Shown piece after piece: positions 31,139 to 39,230 of a stretch of DNA of 49,835 nucleotides. Below the pieces are notes generated by a model, which saw only the letters and a program-made list of their open reading frames with translations, was not told the origin of the DNA and searched no databases. Within the stretch, counting starts at the first letter, position 1; each line of letters starts with the position of its first letter. The DNA is from Candidatus Ruminococcus equi (GTDB lineage: Bacteria > Bacillota > Clostridia > Oscillospirales > Acutalibacteraceae), in assembly GCA_018065465.1 (NCBI GenBank), contig JAGHTC010000002.1:1-49835 (forward strand). Direction: 5' to 3'. The translations under genes and the position numbers were made by a program.

Positions 31139-31783
31139 TCAATACAAATATCTCATTTTTGAAAAGTCAAGGATGATATTATTTCCCTGTAATTTGTGCG
31201 GAATGATAACAAACTGTGCCTTTCCTATGATAGAACTGACATCGATAAGTCCGACTTCGTGATATCTTGAGTCAAGAGAAATCGGTCTGTTATCACCCAT
31301 GACGAAAACTTTGCCCTCGGGGATAACTTCGGGGATATTTTCGTTGTTGCCTTTTATTGTTTCGCCTTGAATATAATTCTCCTGAAGAAGATTACCATCT
31401 ACATAGACTTCGTTTTTTTCGTAGTCGATTTTGAGAGTTTGTCCTGCTGTTGCGATAACTCTTTTAACAAGAGGTTTTTGGTATTCCTCACCGTGGCTGA
31501 TTACAACTATATCGCCGTCGTGCGGAGTGTAGAACAAATCGGTAACGACAACTTTGTCGGTGTTTATTAGCGTCGGCTCCATTGAAGTTCCGTCAACATC
31601 AATCAGACGAAAAACATAGGTGAGCAAAATCAATACGACAACAAGAGCGATAATAACACAGGAAATCCAATCGTATATAGTATTGTTTACCGGACTTCTG
31701 TTAACGACGAGAAGAGGTTTTTCTTCGGCAAGAGCATCTTCATCATTGAACATTTCATCATAAATTTTGTCATCGATTTTCAA
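31139..31783 (-). CDS. lepB: Signal peptidase I
   Basis: About 214 residues. I propose TTG 31783 as start, 9 bases after AGAGGAA; a GTG at 31792 is too close. There is one membrane helix (about 39-59), with the catalytic Ser67 in GTSMEPTL and Lys107 in PLVKRVI. The motif GDNRPISLDSR follows (the usual GDNR.NSxDSR with I for N). It cleaves signal peptides on the outer face of the membrane. It sits between rplS and rbgA, which is common in Clostridia. Confidence 0.93.
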   Translation of the reverse strand: MKIDDKIYDEMFNDEDALAEEKPLLVVNRSPVNNTIYDWISCVIIALVVVLILLTYVFRLIDVDGTSMEPTLINTDKVVVTDLFYTPHDGDIVVISHGEEYQKPLVKRVIATAGQTLKIDYEKNEVYVDGNLLQENYIQGETIKGNNENIPEVIPEGKVFVMGDNRPISLDSRYHEVGLIDVSSIIGKAQFVIIPHKLQGNNIILDFSKMRYLY

Positions 31784-31810
31784 GCAAAGCACTTCCTCTG
31801 ATAAAATAGC

Positions 31811-31836
31811 AAAAAAGGGACTAAAAAAGCCCCTTT
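31811..31836 (-). terminator. Terminator or attenuator behind rplS
   Basis: On the minus strand AAAGGG and CCCTTT pair around a T-rich loop and a run of T's follows (31811-31836). It would end most rplS transcripts and let a part continue into lepB. Confidence 0.6.
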
Positions 31837-31843
31837 AAAAAAC

Positions 31844-32191
31844 TTATTTACGAATTTCTTCTTTGACTTTAGCGGCTTTACCGACTCTGTCGCGTAAATA
31901 GTAGAGCTTACTTCTGCGAACTTTACCGTGTCTGATGACTTTAACATCGACAACATTGGGTGAATGAAGCGGGAAAACTCTCTCAACACCGACACCGTAA
32001 GAAAGGCGTCTTACTGTGAAAGTTTCAGCAACACCTGAACCGCGTCTTGCGATAACGGTTCCTTCAAACATCTGAATTCTCTCTCTGTCACCCTCGCGGA
32101 TGTTAACAGATACTTTTACTGTATCACCGATAGAAAATTCAGGAGTATTCTCCTTTACAGAAGAAGCAGCGATAGTTTTTAATGCGTCCAT
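31844..32191 (-). CDS. rplS: 50S ribosomal protein L19
   Basis: A 115-residue ribosomal protein L19. I chose ATG 32191, with GGAGGATATT upstream. It shows the typical [53 protein letters not shown] and [15 protein letters not shown] blocks, normal length. It is located at the 30S-50S interface. It is preceded by a leader RNA and its own promoter. Confidence 0.97.
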   Translation of the reverse strand: MDALKTIAASSVKENTPEFSIGDTVKVSVNIREGDRERIQMFEGTVIARRGSGVAETFTVRRLSYGVGVERVFPLHSPNVVDVKVIRHGKVRRSKLYYLRDRVGKAAKVKEEIRK

Positions 32192-32203
32192 AATATCCTC
32201 CAT

Positions 32204-32310
32204 AGTATTTTTTCAGACATTCATGCTCAAAGGCAGAGGACTGTCCGCTTCAAATTTTGGCATTTAGCCACAATTTGAACCCACCGACTGCTCGGCGTAA
32301 TCCAAATGCC
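32204..32310 (-). ncRNA. L19-type leader RNA
   Basis: Between promoter and rplS lies a structured leader. GGCATTT and AAATGCC (plus-strand 32304-32310 and 32259-32265) close the main helix; inside is the small stem CCGA-GCAG-TCGG. A second stem pairs TTCAAATT with AATTTGAA, and a GGAC-A-GTCC palindrome follows. A leader of this kind before rplS is known in low-GC Gram-positive bacteria as the L19 leader, used for autoregulation. The match is judged by position and secondary structure, not by a covariance model. Confidence 0.6.
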
Positions 32311-32315
32311 TATAT

Positions 32316-32344
32316 ATATTATCACAAAAGAATGATAAATGCAA
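32316..32344 (-). promoter_or_regulatory. rplS promoter
   Basis: On the minus strand TTGCAT (32339-32344) and TAATAT (32316-32321) are 17 bases apart; the transcript would start just before the first helix of the leader RNA. Confidence 0.8.
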
Positions 32345-32366
32345 GAGTTTTTTTGTTTTTATATGA

Positions 32367-33290
32367 TTATTTAGCGGTTTTTCGTAATTTTTCAAGAAAA
32401 TCTGCAAACACCTGCGGGATTTCGCTTTCAAATTCAAGGTACTCCCCGCTCCTCGGATGAATAAACCCGAGTTTTTTTGCGTGCAGGCACTGACCGCCTA
32501 ATTCTGTTATCACCTTTTTCGGTCCGTAGACATCGTCGCCCGCTATGGGATGACCAACAGATGCCATATGAACTCTTATCTGATGCGTTCTGCCTGTTTC
32601 GAGTTTGCATTTGATATAAGTAAAACCCGAAAATCGTTCAAGAACTTCGTAATGAGTAACAGCGTTCTTTGAATTTTTATCGGTGACGCACATTTTTTTG
32701 CGTTCGGTTTTATGCCTGCCGATAGGTTTATCTATTGTGCCACTGTCTTCTTTAATATTACCGTAAACTACACATACATATTCACGGGTAAAAGAATGTT
32801 CTTTTATTTGCTCTGCGAGTCCGTTGTGGGCAAAATCGGACTTTGCAACAACCAAAAGTCCGCTTGTATTCTTATCTATTCGATGTACAATACCCGGTCG
32901 CAAAACGCCGTTGATGCCCGACAAAGAGTCTTTACAATGGTACATCAGCGCATTGACAAGTGTATCGCTGAAATTCCCTGCCGCAGGATGAACAACCATC
33001 CCTTTCGGCTTATTTACTACAAGCAAGTCGTCGTCTTCGTAGACAATATCGAGAGGGATATTCTGCTCTTTTACATCGAGGAGTTTCGGTTCTTCCAAAA
33101 TGATAATTACTTCGTCATTTTCGGTTACTTTATAACTTTTCTGTACTATTTCTCCATTGACGGTAACAAGTCCGTTTTCGATACTTTTTGTTATTCCCGA
33201 ACGCGTGAGTCCGTCATACATTTTTGACAGAAAAACATCGAGTCTTGTCCCCGCATTTTCATTATCGACAGTAAATTTCAACTCATTCAT
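32367..33290 (-). CDS. rluD: RluA/RluD-family pseudouridine synthase
   Basis: A 307-residue enzyme with an N-terminal S4 RNA-binding domain (TRLDVFLSKMYDGLTRSGI) and the catalytic Asp in VHRIDKNTSGLLVVAKSD; the CKLETGRTHQIRVHMA motif is also present. It converts uridine to pseudouridine in rRNA, probably 23S helix 69 if truly RluD-like; in B. subtilis the gene at this position is ylyB, next to lspA as here. It overlaps lspA by 8 bases. Confidence 0.93.
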   Translation of the reverse strand: MNELKFTVDNENAGTRLDVFLSKMYDGLTRSGITKSIENGLVTVNGEIVQKSYKVTENDEVIIILEEPKLLDVKEQNIPLDIVYEDDDLLVVNKPKGMVVHPAAGNFSDTLVNALMYHCKDSLSGINGVLRPGIVHRIDKNTSGLLVVAKSDFAHNGLAEQIKEHSFTREYVCVVYGNIKEDSGTIDKPIGRHKTERKKMCVTDKNSKNAVTHYEVLERFSGFTYIKCKLETGRTHQIRVHMASVGHPIAGDDVYGPKKVITELGGQCLHAKKLGFIHPRSGEYLEFESEIPQVFADFLEKLRKTAK

Positions 33291-33753
33291 TTTTCAGTTT
33301 CCTTTTGTCTTTATCCGCATAGAAAATCAGATAAATTATAAGCAAAACAGTGCCTGCTGTTATGGCATAATCGGCAAAATTACACACAGGCGGAAAAAAG
33401 GTCAGTGCGAGATAGTCAACAACATAGCCGACAAAAATGCGGTCAATGAGGTTACCCAGTCCTCCGCCGATAATCAAAGCGGCTGAAACAGAGAAAAGTT
33501 TACTTTTTTTATAATTTTTTGTCAGCAAATAAGCAAAGAGAACTATTACTATTGATGTTACTATAATAAAAACTATTCGCATATTTGAAAACATACCGAA
33601 AGCAACACCTTTGTTTTCAACATAAGACAAATTCAAAATATACGGTATTGCGGTAACGGTTGACACGGGCTTTAAATACGCTACAACAAAGCATTTTATC
33701 ACCTGGTCGATAAGGGCAACTAAAATTGCTATTCCAATGTAAAGGGCAAGCAT
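33283..33753 (-). CDS. lspA: Lipoprotein signal peptidase (signal peptidase II)
   Basis: 156 residues from ATG 33753, with GTAGGTG upstream; a longer frame would include the hairpin. Four membrane helices are visible. The catalytic aspartates are in GNLIDRI and NFADYAI, and VENKGVAFGM is the family's third motif. It cleaves signal peptides of lipoproteins after lipid attachment. It lies between ileS and rluD, the classic Gram-positive order. Confidence 0.95.
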   Translation of the reverse strand: MLALYIGIAILVALIDQVIKCFVVAYLKPVSTVTAIPYILNLSYVENKGVAFGMFSNMRIVFIIVTSIVIVLFAYLLTKNYKKSKLFSVSAALIIGGGLGNLIDRIFVGYVVDYLALTFFPPVCNFADYAITAGTVLLIIYLIFYADKDKRKLKNE

Positions 33754-33773
33754 AAAAACACCTACATTACAAT

Positions 33774-33799
33774 GCGGTGTATCGAAATGGATACACCGC
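33774..33799 (-). promoter_or_regulatory. Intercistronic hairpin between ileS and lspA
   Basis: A perfect 10-bp stem (33774-33783 with 33790-33799), 6-base loop, right after the ileS stop. There is no T-run on the transcribed strand, so it is probably a partial attenuator or mRNA-processing or stability structure. Confidence 0.55.
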
Positions 33800-33805
33800 A
33801 AAATT

Positions 33806-36574
33806 TTATTTCAATATTTCGGCACAGCGTTTGCAAAGTGTCGGGTGTTCAGAACACTCTCCGACAGTTTCGGAAAATGCCCAACATCTTTCACATTTTT
33901 CGCCGTCTGCTTTTGATACTTCGACTTCGAGTTCACCGCTGTCTTTCTTTTCTATTGCAACCTTTGAAACAATGAATACGGTTTCGAGTTCATCAATTAC
34001 AGAATTGATAAAGTCATATTCTTCACCTGATGCTTTGAGTGTGATAGATGCTTCGAGGGAAGATTTTATCGTTTTGTCTTTGATATAGGTTTCAAGAGAT
34101 TTCTTGACGGTATCACGAAGTGAATGTATCTTGTCCCATTTAGCCATAAAGTCTGCTTCACATTCGATTTTGACTTTCTTCGGCATATCATTAAACAGAA
34201 CATTTTGTTTATCGTCGTCAGCACGATGAGGCATATATTTCCAGATTTCATCGGAAGTGTAGGCTAAAATCGGCGCAATCATTCTTGTGAGTGCATCGAG
34301 AATGATATACATTGATGTTTGTGCTGCTCTGCGCTTTTCGCTGTCTGCTTTTTCGGTATAAAGTCTGTCTTTCAATACATCGAGGTAGAAGTTCGACATA
34401 TCGACTACACAGAAATTATGTATTGCGTGATATACCTGATGGAATTCAAATGAATCGTAGCCTGACTTTACTTTGTCGATAAGTTCATTCAACTTTACAA
34501 GTGCCCATTTGTCGATAGGAAGAAGCGCTGAAAAATCGACGCTGTCCTTATCGGGGTCAAAGTCGAAAAGATTACCCAAAATATATCTTGCGGTATTTCT
34601 TATCTTTCTGTAGGCCTCGGAAAGTTGTTTTAATATATCTTTTGAAATTCTGATATCTACATGATAATCGGATGAAGCAACCCAAAGACGGAGTACATCT
34701 GCACCGTATTGGTCAACAATTTCTTGTGGCTCAATACCGTTGCCTAATGATTTACTCATCTTTCTGCCTTCGCCGTCTACTACCCAGCCGTGGGTAAGAA
34801 CGGTTTTGTACGGTGCTTTGCCGTTAGTTGCAACACTTGTAAGCAAGGATGACTGGAACCAGCCTCTGTACTGGTCGGCACCTTCGAGGTACAAATCAGC
34901 AGGCCAAGTGAGATAATCACGCTGTTTGAGTACTGCACTGTGAGTAGAACCGCTGTCAAACCAAACATCCATAATGTCTTTTTCTTTATCAAAAGATGTA
35001 TGTCCGCATTTTTTGCACTTTGTACCTTCGGGCAAAATTTCGTCTGCGGTCATTTCGTACCATGCATCGCTGCCTTTTTCTCTGAAAATATCGGCAACAC
35101 GCTGCATAGCATCTTTATCGATAAGAGGTTCACCGCATTCTTTGCAGTAGAAAATCGGAATCGGAACGCCCCATTTACGCTGACGGGAAATACACCAATC
35201 TTTGCGTTCTCTTACCATAGAAGTAATTCTGTCCTGTCCCCAAGACGGAATCCACTCTACATCTTCGATAGCCTTGCAGGCATCGTCTTTGAAGTCATCA
35301 ACAGAACAGAACCACTGGTCGGTTGCTCTGAAGATAACGGGCTTTTTACATCTCCAACAATGGGGATATTGGTGGATGATTTTCTTTAGTGCAAAGAGGT
35401 TACCTGTTTCTTCCAAATGCAAAGCAATCGGTTTGTTTGCTTCGTCGGTAGAAAGTCCGGCAAATTGTCCCGCTTCATCTGTTAATTTTCCGTTTTCGTC
35501 AACGGGAACAACAATCGGAAGTTCGGGATAATTCTTTGCTACTTCAAAGTCTTCTACACCGTGGCCGGGTGCTGTATGAACGCAACCTGTACCGCTTTCG
35601 AGAGTTACATGGTCACCGACAATAACAAGAGAAGTTCTGTCGATAAAGGGATGTGCTGTCTTGATGTATTCAAGGTCAGCGCCTTTGAATGTGGCAACTT
35701 CTTCGTACTCTGTAATATTTGCTTCTTCCATAGCGGATTTGTAGAGTTCCTGCGCCATAATGTAATATTCGCCGTTTGCTTTGATAAGCGAATAATCAAA
35801 ATCAGGTCCAAGACAAATTGCTACATTGGCGGGCAAAGTCCATGTGGTTGTAGTCCAAATTACAAAGTAGCATTTGTTAGGGTCTACACCCAATGCGGAA
35901 AACTTGCCTAAATCGTCTGTTACATTAAACTTAACATAGATAGAATGGCAGGGGTCTTCGCTGTATTCAATCTCTGCTTCGGCAAGGGCTGTTTTACACT
36001 CGGAACACCAATAAACAGGCTTCAATCCTTTGTAAATATAGCCTTTTAATGCCATTTGAGCAAAGACTTCTATTTGTCTTGCTTCAAATTCGGGAAGCAA
36101 GGTTATGTATGGATTGTCCCATTCACCTATACCGCCTAAACGCCTGAACTGATTGCGCTGGTCGTCAATATAAGACAAAGCAAACTCACGACAAATTTTT
36201 CGCAGTTCTAAATCGGAAATTGTTGTAGAATTGCCTACGCCTGCTTTTGCTCTTGCTTTTAGCTCAGTCGGAAGGCCATGGGTATCCCAACCGGGAACAA
36301 AAGGTGATTTGAAGCCGGACATATTCTTATATCTTACGATAAAGTCTTTCAGCACCTTATTCAATGCGGTACCGAGGTGAATATTTCCGTTTGCATACGG
36401 AGGACCGTCATGCAAAACATACAAGGGCTTACCCTCGTTTTTCTCCATTAGTTTTTCATAAACTTTTTCTTCATTCCACTTTTTCAGCGTCAACGGTTCA
36501 CTTTGCGGCAATCCTGCACGCATCGGAAAATCCGTTTTCGGCAGATTCAGTGTGGAATTATAATCCTGGGACAT
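33806..36574 (-). CDS. ileS: Isoleucyl-tRNA synthetase
   Basis: A 922-residue class I aminoacyl-tRNA synthetase. The start ATG 36574 lies 8 bases after GGAG. HIGH appears as YANGNIHLGTALNK and KMSKS as GRKMSKSLGNG; the editing domain and the anticodon-binding domain are intact. The C-terminal zinc site has CERCW and CKRCAE. It is the bacterial (mupirocin-sensitive) type by its C-terminal zinc. It follows divIVA by about 25 bases with no space for a T-box leader. Confidence 0.97.
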   Translation of the reverse strand: MSQDYNSTLNLPKTDFPMRAGLPQSEPLTLKKWNEEKVYEKLMEKNEGKPLYVLHDGPPYANGNIHLGTALNKVLKDFIVRYKNMSGFKSPFVPGWDTHGLPTELKARAKAGVGNSTTISDLELRKICREFALSYIDDQRNQFRRLGGIGEWDNPYITLLPEFEARQIEVFAQMALKGYIYKGLKPVYWCSECKTALAEAEIEYSEDPCHSIYVKFNVTDDLGKFSALGVDPNKCYFVIWTTTTWTLPANVAICLGPDFDYSLIKANGEYYIMAQELYKSAMEEANITEYEEVATFKGADLEYIKTAHPFIDRTSLVIVGDHVTLESGTGCVHTAPGHGVEDFEVAKNYPELPIVVPVDENGKLTDEAGQFAGLSTDEANKPIALHLEETGNLFALKKIIHQYPHCWRCKKPVIFRATDQWFCSVDDFKDDACKAIEDVEWIPSWGQDRITSMVRERKDWCISRQRKWGVPIPIFYCKECGEPLIDKDAMQRVADIFREKGSDAWYEMTADEILPEGTKCKKCGHTSFDKEKDIMDVWFDSGSTHSAVLKQRDYLTWPADLYLEGADQYRGWFQSSLLTSVATNGKAPYKTVLTHGWVVDGEGRKMSKSLGNGIEPQEIVDQYGADVLRLWVASSDYHVDIRISKDILKQLSEAYRKIRNTARYILGNLFDFDPDKDSVDFSALLPIDKWALVKLNELIDKVKSGYDSFEFHQVYHAIHNFCVVDMSNFYLDVLKDRLYTEKADSEKRRAAQTSMYIILDALTRMIAPILAYTSDEIWKYMPHRADDDKQNVLFNDMPKKVKIECEADFMAKWDKIHSLRDTVKKSLETYIKDKTIKSSLEASITLKASGEEYDFINSVIDELETVFIVSKVAIEKKDSGELEVEVSKADGEKCERCWAFSETVGECSEHPTLCKRCAEILK

Positions 36575-36600
36575 TTCATACACTCCAATAAATTATTTAC

Positions 36601-37269
36601 TTATTCTACGTCGTAGTTATCTCCGAATTTAAGAGATTCGAATTTTTCGCTTTTAGGCTCAACTACAACAGCCTTGCGTTCTGTTTTTTCTTCAACAGGT
36701 GCTTCTTTTGCTTCGGCTTCTTCCATTTCTTCGATATCATCCTGAGCAGAGCTGATTACTTCGTCAGCGTGCTCCAAGGGATATTTTTCGTCGAGTTCTT
36801 CACGACTCTTCTTTACATCATCTTCGTTCGGCATTTCTTCAACGATGGACAAATGCTTTTTGTACAAAGCGATGATTTCTTTTTTGAGCTGTGCGGTATC
36901 AGCCTGAATACCCTCGTATCTGTCTTTTGCACGCTCGGTAGCCATTTCAGCTTCTGTGAGAATACTTCTTGATTTCTTTTCAGCAGCCTTGATGATGTAT
37001 GTAGCCTTGTCATTTGCCTCTCTGATAGATTGGTCGGCAACCTTCTGTGAAGACAGCAAAGCATTTCTTACTGTTTCTTCATCTTCGCGGTACTTCTCAA
37101 TTCTCTTTGCGAGGATGTCAAGTTTTTTCTTCAAATCTGCTTTTTCGGCATTGCTGCTTTCTATAAGTTCGACAACGTCATCGATGAATTCATCGACATC
37201 GTCTGCATTATAGCCATGCATACCTGCTTTTCTGAAACTGATGTTTTTGATTTCGTCAATTGTTAACAT
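36601..37269 (-). CDS. divIVA: DivIVA domain cell-division protein
   Basis: 222 residues from ATG 37269, 8 bases after TAGGAG. The N-terminal DivIVA domain is clear: IDEIKNISFRKAGMHGYNADDVDEFIDDVVELI, a short region that binds curved membrane (FRK), followed by a long coiled coil and an acidic C-terminal tail. DivIVA marks poles and septa. Its place between ylmH and ileS is the conserved B. subtilis order. The C-terminus is longer and more acidic than in B. subtilis. Confidence 0.94.
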   Translation of the reverse strand: MLTIDEIKNISFRKAGMHGYNADDVDEFIDDVVELIESSNAEKADLKKKLDILAKRIEKYREDEETVRNALLSSQKVADQSIREANDKATYIIKAAEKKSRSILTEAEMATERAKDRYEGIQADTAQLKKEIIALYKKHLSIVEEMPNEDDVKKSREELDEKYPLEHADEVISSAQDDIEEMEEAEAKEAPVEEKTERKAVVVEPKSEKFESLKFGDNYDVE

Positions 37270-37280
37270 ATTTTGCACTC

Positions 37281-38024
37281 CTATCTAAAATGTTTCACCG
37301 AAATTCTAATTCTACCCTTTTTTGTGTACCCCAAAATTTCGGTGAAAACAAATTTACCGTATTTCCTTATTGTAAAGCAATCTCCTTCTTGGAGGGTTTT
37401 TGAAACATTTGTTTGTATATAGTGATTAACGCTGACATTTTCAGCTGTTATCAACTTTGTTGACTTGTCTCTTGAGAGAGAACACACTGCGCTGATAATA
37501 ACATCAAGTCTTAATGATGCGACAGAAAACTCGAGCATTTCAAAATTTTCCGATATCGGCAAATCGTCGCCGAGAAGCTTTGAAACCTTTACACCTTTTG
37601 AGCCGACTTTGTCAATCTGGGATAAAACGAAATCGGCAATATCGTGTTTTACAAAAGCGACTGCTCTGCCCTTGTTTACGAGGATATCTCCGATACTCTC
37701 GCGAGTAATGCCGAGCGACATCATAGCACCCAAAAAGTCTCTGTGAGAAAGGATATCACATTCGCGATAAATAAACTCGACAGGTACTATCGGAAAATCA
37801 TCTGTACTTTCGGCATTGGCACCGAAAATTGTTCTCTCGGCATTTTCATATCCGCCGTAAAAACAGGTTTCGTCAATACCGTGAATGTTATCGATGATTA
37901 CCTGCTTTTCGTGTGAAGTCAGAAAGCCGAGAAAGCAAGGTGTGTTTCGTTTCTCTGATAAATATATGACATCTTCTGCTTTTGAAAGCAGAAGTTTGTC
38001 ATCGGACTGTGATATTATACTCAA
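37281..38024 (-). CDS. ylmH: YlmH family RNA-binding (S4 domain) protein
   Basis: 247 residues with TTG 38024 as the start. It shows the YlmH layout: an N-terminal alpha/beta region with RNTPCFLGFLTSHEK, a middle with RECDILSHRDFLGAMMSLGITRESIGDI, and a C-terminal S4 RNA-binding domain (SVASLRLDVIISAVCSLSR). YlmH proteins bind the ribosome and rescue stalled 50S-peptidyl-tRNA. It follows sepF by two bases; ylmG, which lies between them in B. subtilis, is absent. Confidence 0.92.
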   Translation of the reverse strand: MSIISQSDDKLLLSKAEDVIYLSEKRNTPCFLGFLTSHEKQVIIDNIHGIDETCFYGGYENAERTIFGANAESTDDFPIVPVEFIYRECDILSHRDFLGAMMSLGITRESIGDILVNKGRAVAFVKHDIADFVLSQIDKVGSKGVKVSKLLGDDLPISENFEMLEFSVASLRLDVIISAVCSLSRDKSTKLITAENVSVNHYIQTNVSKTLQEGDCFTIRKYGKFVFTEILGYTKKGRIRISVKHFR

Positions 38025-38026
38025 AA

Positions 38027-38515
38027 TCAGAAATAAACTCCGCTGTGTTCGAGTTCGTCGAGCAAATCATCACCTGTTAAATCAACATTATTCGGGATGA
38101 TGATGAATGTGCTTGTGGCTACACGCTTGATTTTTCCGCGGTTAGCATAAGCAACACCGCTTAGAAAGTCGATAATACGCCTTGCCATATCTTTGTTGGT
38201 GTTTTCAAGATTAAGCACAACGGTATGGGTTTTAACAAGTTCGTCGGCTATTGCTCTTGTTTCGTCACCGAAACGCTCGGGCTTGAACAAAGCAACCTGC
38301 AACTTTGCAGTAGCGTTGATATTAACCACTTTATTTCTTCTTGATTCCCTTACAGGTGGCATATCATCATAGTCATCATATCTTGACTGTCTTGTTCTTT
38401 GAGGCATTTCTTCTTCCTCTTCTGCACCGTCGTTTTCATATCCGTATTCATCATATTCGTATTCATCATCGGGAGTATCCCACATACGCTTAAATTTATC
38501 AACAAATCCTGACAT
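38027..38515 (-). CDS. sepF: Cell-division protein SepF
   Basis: 162 residues from ATG 38515, with GGAGG 7 bases upstream. The N-terminus has the membrane-binding helix (SGFVDKFKRMW), then a long acidic linker full of Tyr, Asp and Glu, then the SepF core with VNINATAKLQVALFKPERFGDETRAIADEL and RIIDFLSGVAYANRGKIKRVATSTFIIIP. SepF tethers FtsZ to the membrane and shapes the septum. Confidence 0.95.
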   Translation of the reverse strand: MSGFVDKFKRMWDTPDDEYEYDEYGYENDGAEEEEEMPQRTRQSRYDDYDDMPPVRESRRNKVVNINATAKLQVALFKPERFGDETRAIADELVKTHTVVLNLENTNKDMARRIIDFLSGVAYANRGKIKRVATSTFIIIPNNVDLTGDDLLDELEHSGVYF

Positions 38516-38531
38516 ATATAAACCTCCGTAT

Positions 38532-39230
38532 TTATGTGTAATTTCTTGCACCGAAAAGAGCCGAGCCGACTCTTATCATCGTTGCACCGCATTTAATTGC
38601 TTCTTCATAATCATCAGACATTCCCATTGAAAGAATATCCATAGATATATTATCTATATTTTTGCCCTTAATGTCAATAAACATATTATGCATTTTATCA
38701 AAAAATTTATAAATTTTCTGTGAATTTTGACAAATAGGCGGTATTGTCATCAGTCCTTTTACACAAAGAGAGGGCAAATCCTTTATTTCACAGAGCAAAT
38801 CAAGAAGTCCGTCGGGGCTTACTCCCGACTTGTTTTCTTCCCCGCCGATATTGACTTCAACCAAAATATTGCTTGTGACATTATTTTGTACAGACAGTCT
38901 TGAAATCTCTTTTGCAAGTTTTACCGAATCGACGGATTGAATCAAATCAACCTTTGTTACAATCTGTCGTACTTTATTGCTTTGTAAATGACCGATAAAC
39001 TGCAAAGAACAATTTGATAAGTCATAGTCATCATACTTTGATAAAAGTTCCTGGACTTTGTTTTCACCGATGTTTTTCAGTCCCAGAGAAATCGCATAAT
39101 TTATTACAGAAACATCTACTGTTTTGGTGGCGGCTAAAAAGGTGATATCGTCAAAGCTTTTACCGACAGACTGTGCTGCACGGTTAATATTCTCGCAAAT
39201 TGTCTTATAATTATACTCAACATCAGTCAA
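38532..39230 (-). CDS. YggS/YlmE family PLP homeostasis protein
   Basis: About 232 residues. There is no in-frame ATG at the right place; a TTG at 39230 gives the normal length, while a GTG at 39254 would extend eight residues further. The PLP-binding lysine lies in FLAATKTVDV; IQFIGHLQSNKVRQIV and the GMSDDYEEAIKCGATMIRVGSALFG motifs are typical. YggS binds PLP without known catalysis and balances B6 and amino-acid pools. It overlaps the HlyD-like gene's end. Confidence 0.9.
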   Translation of the reverse strand: MTDVEYNYKTICENINRAAQSVGKSFDDITFLAATKTVDVSVINYAISLGLKNIGENKVQELLSKYDDYDLSNCSLQFIGHLQSNKVRQIVTKVDLIQSVDSVKLAKEISRLSVQNNVTSNILVEVNIGGEENKSGVSPDGLLDLLCEIKDLPSLCVKGLMTIPPICQNSQKIYKFFDKMHNMFIDIKGKNIDNISMDILSMGMSDDYEEAIKCGATMIRVGSALFGARNYT

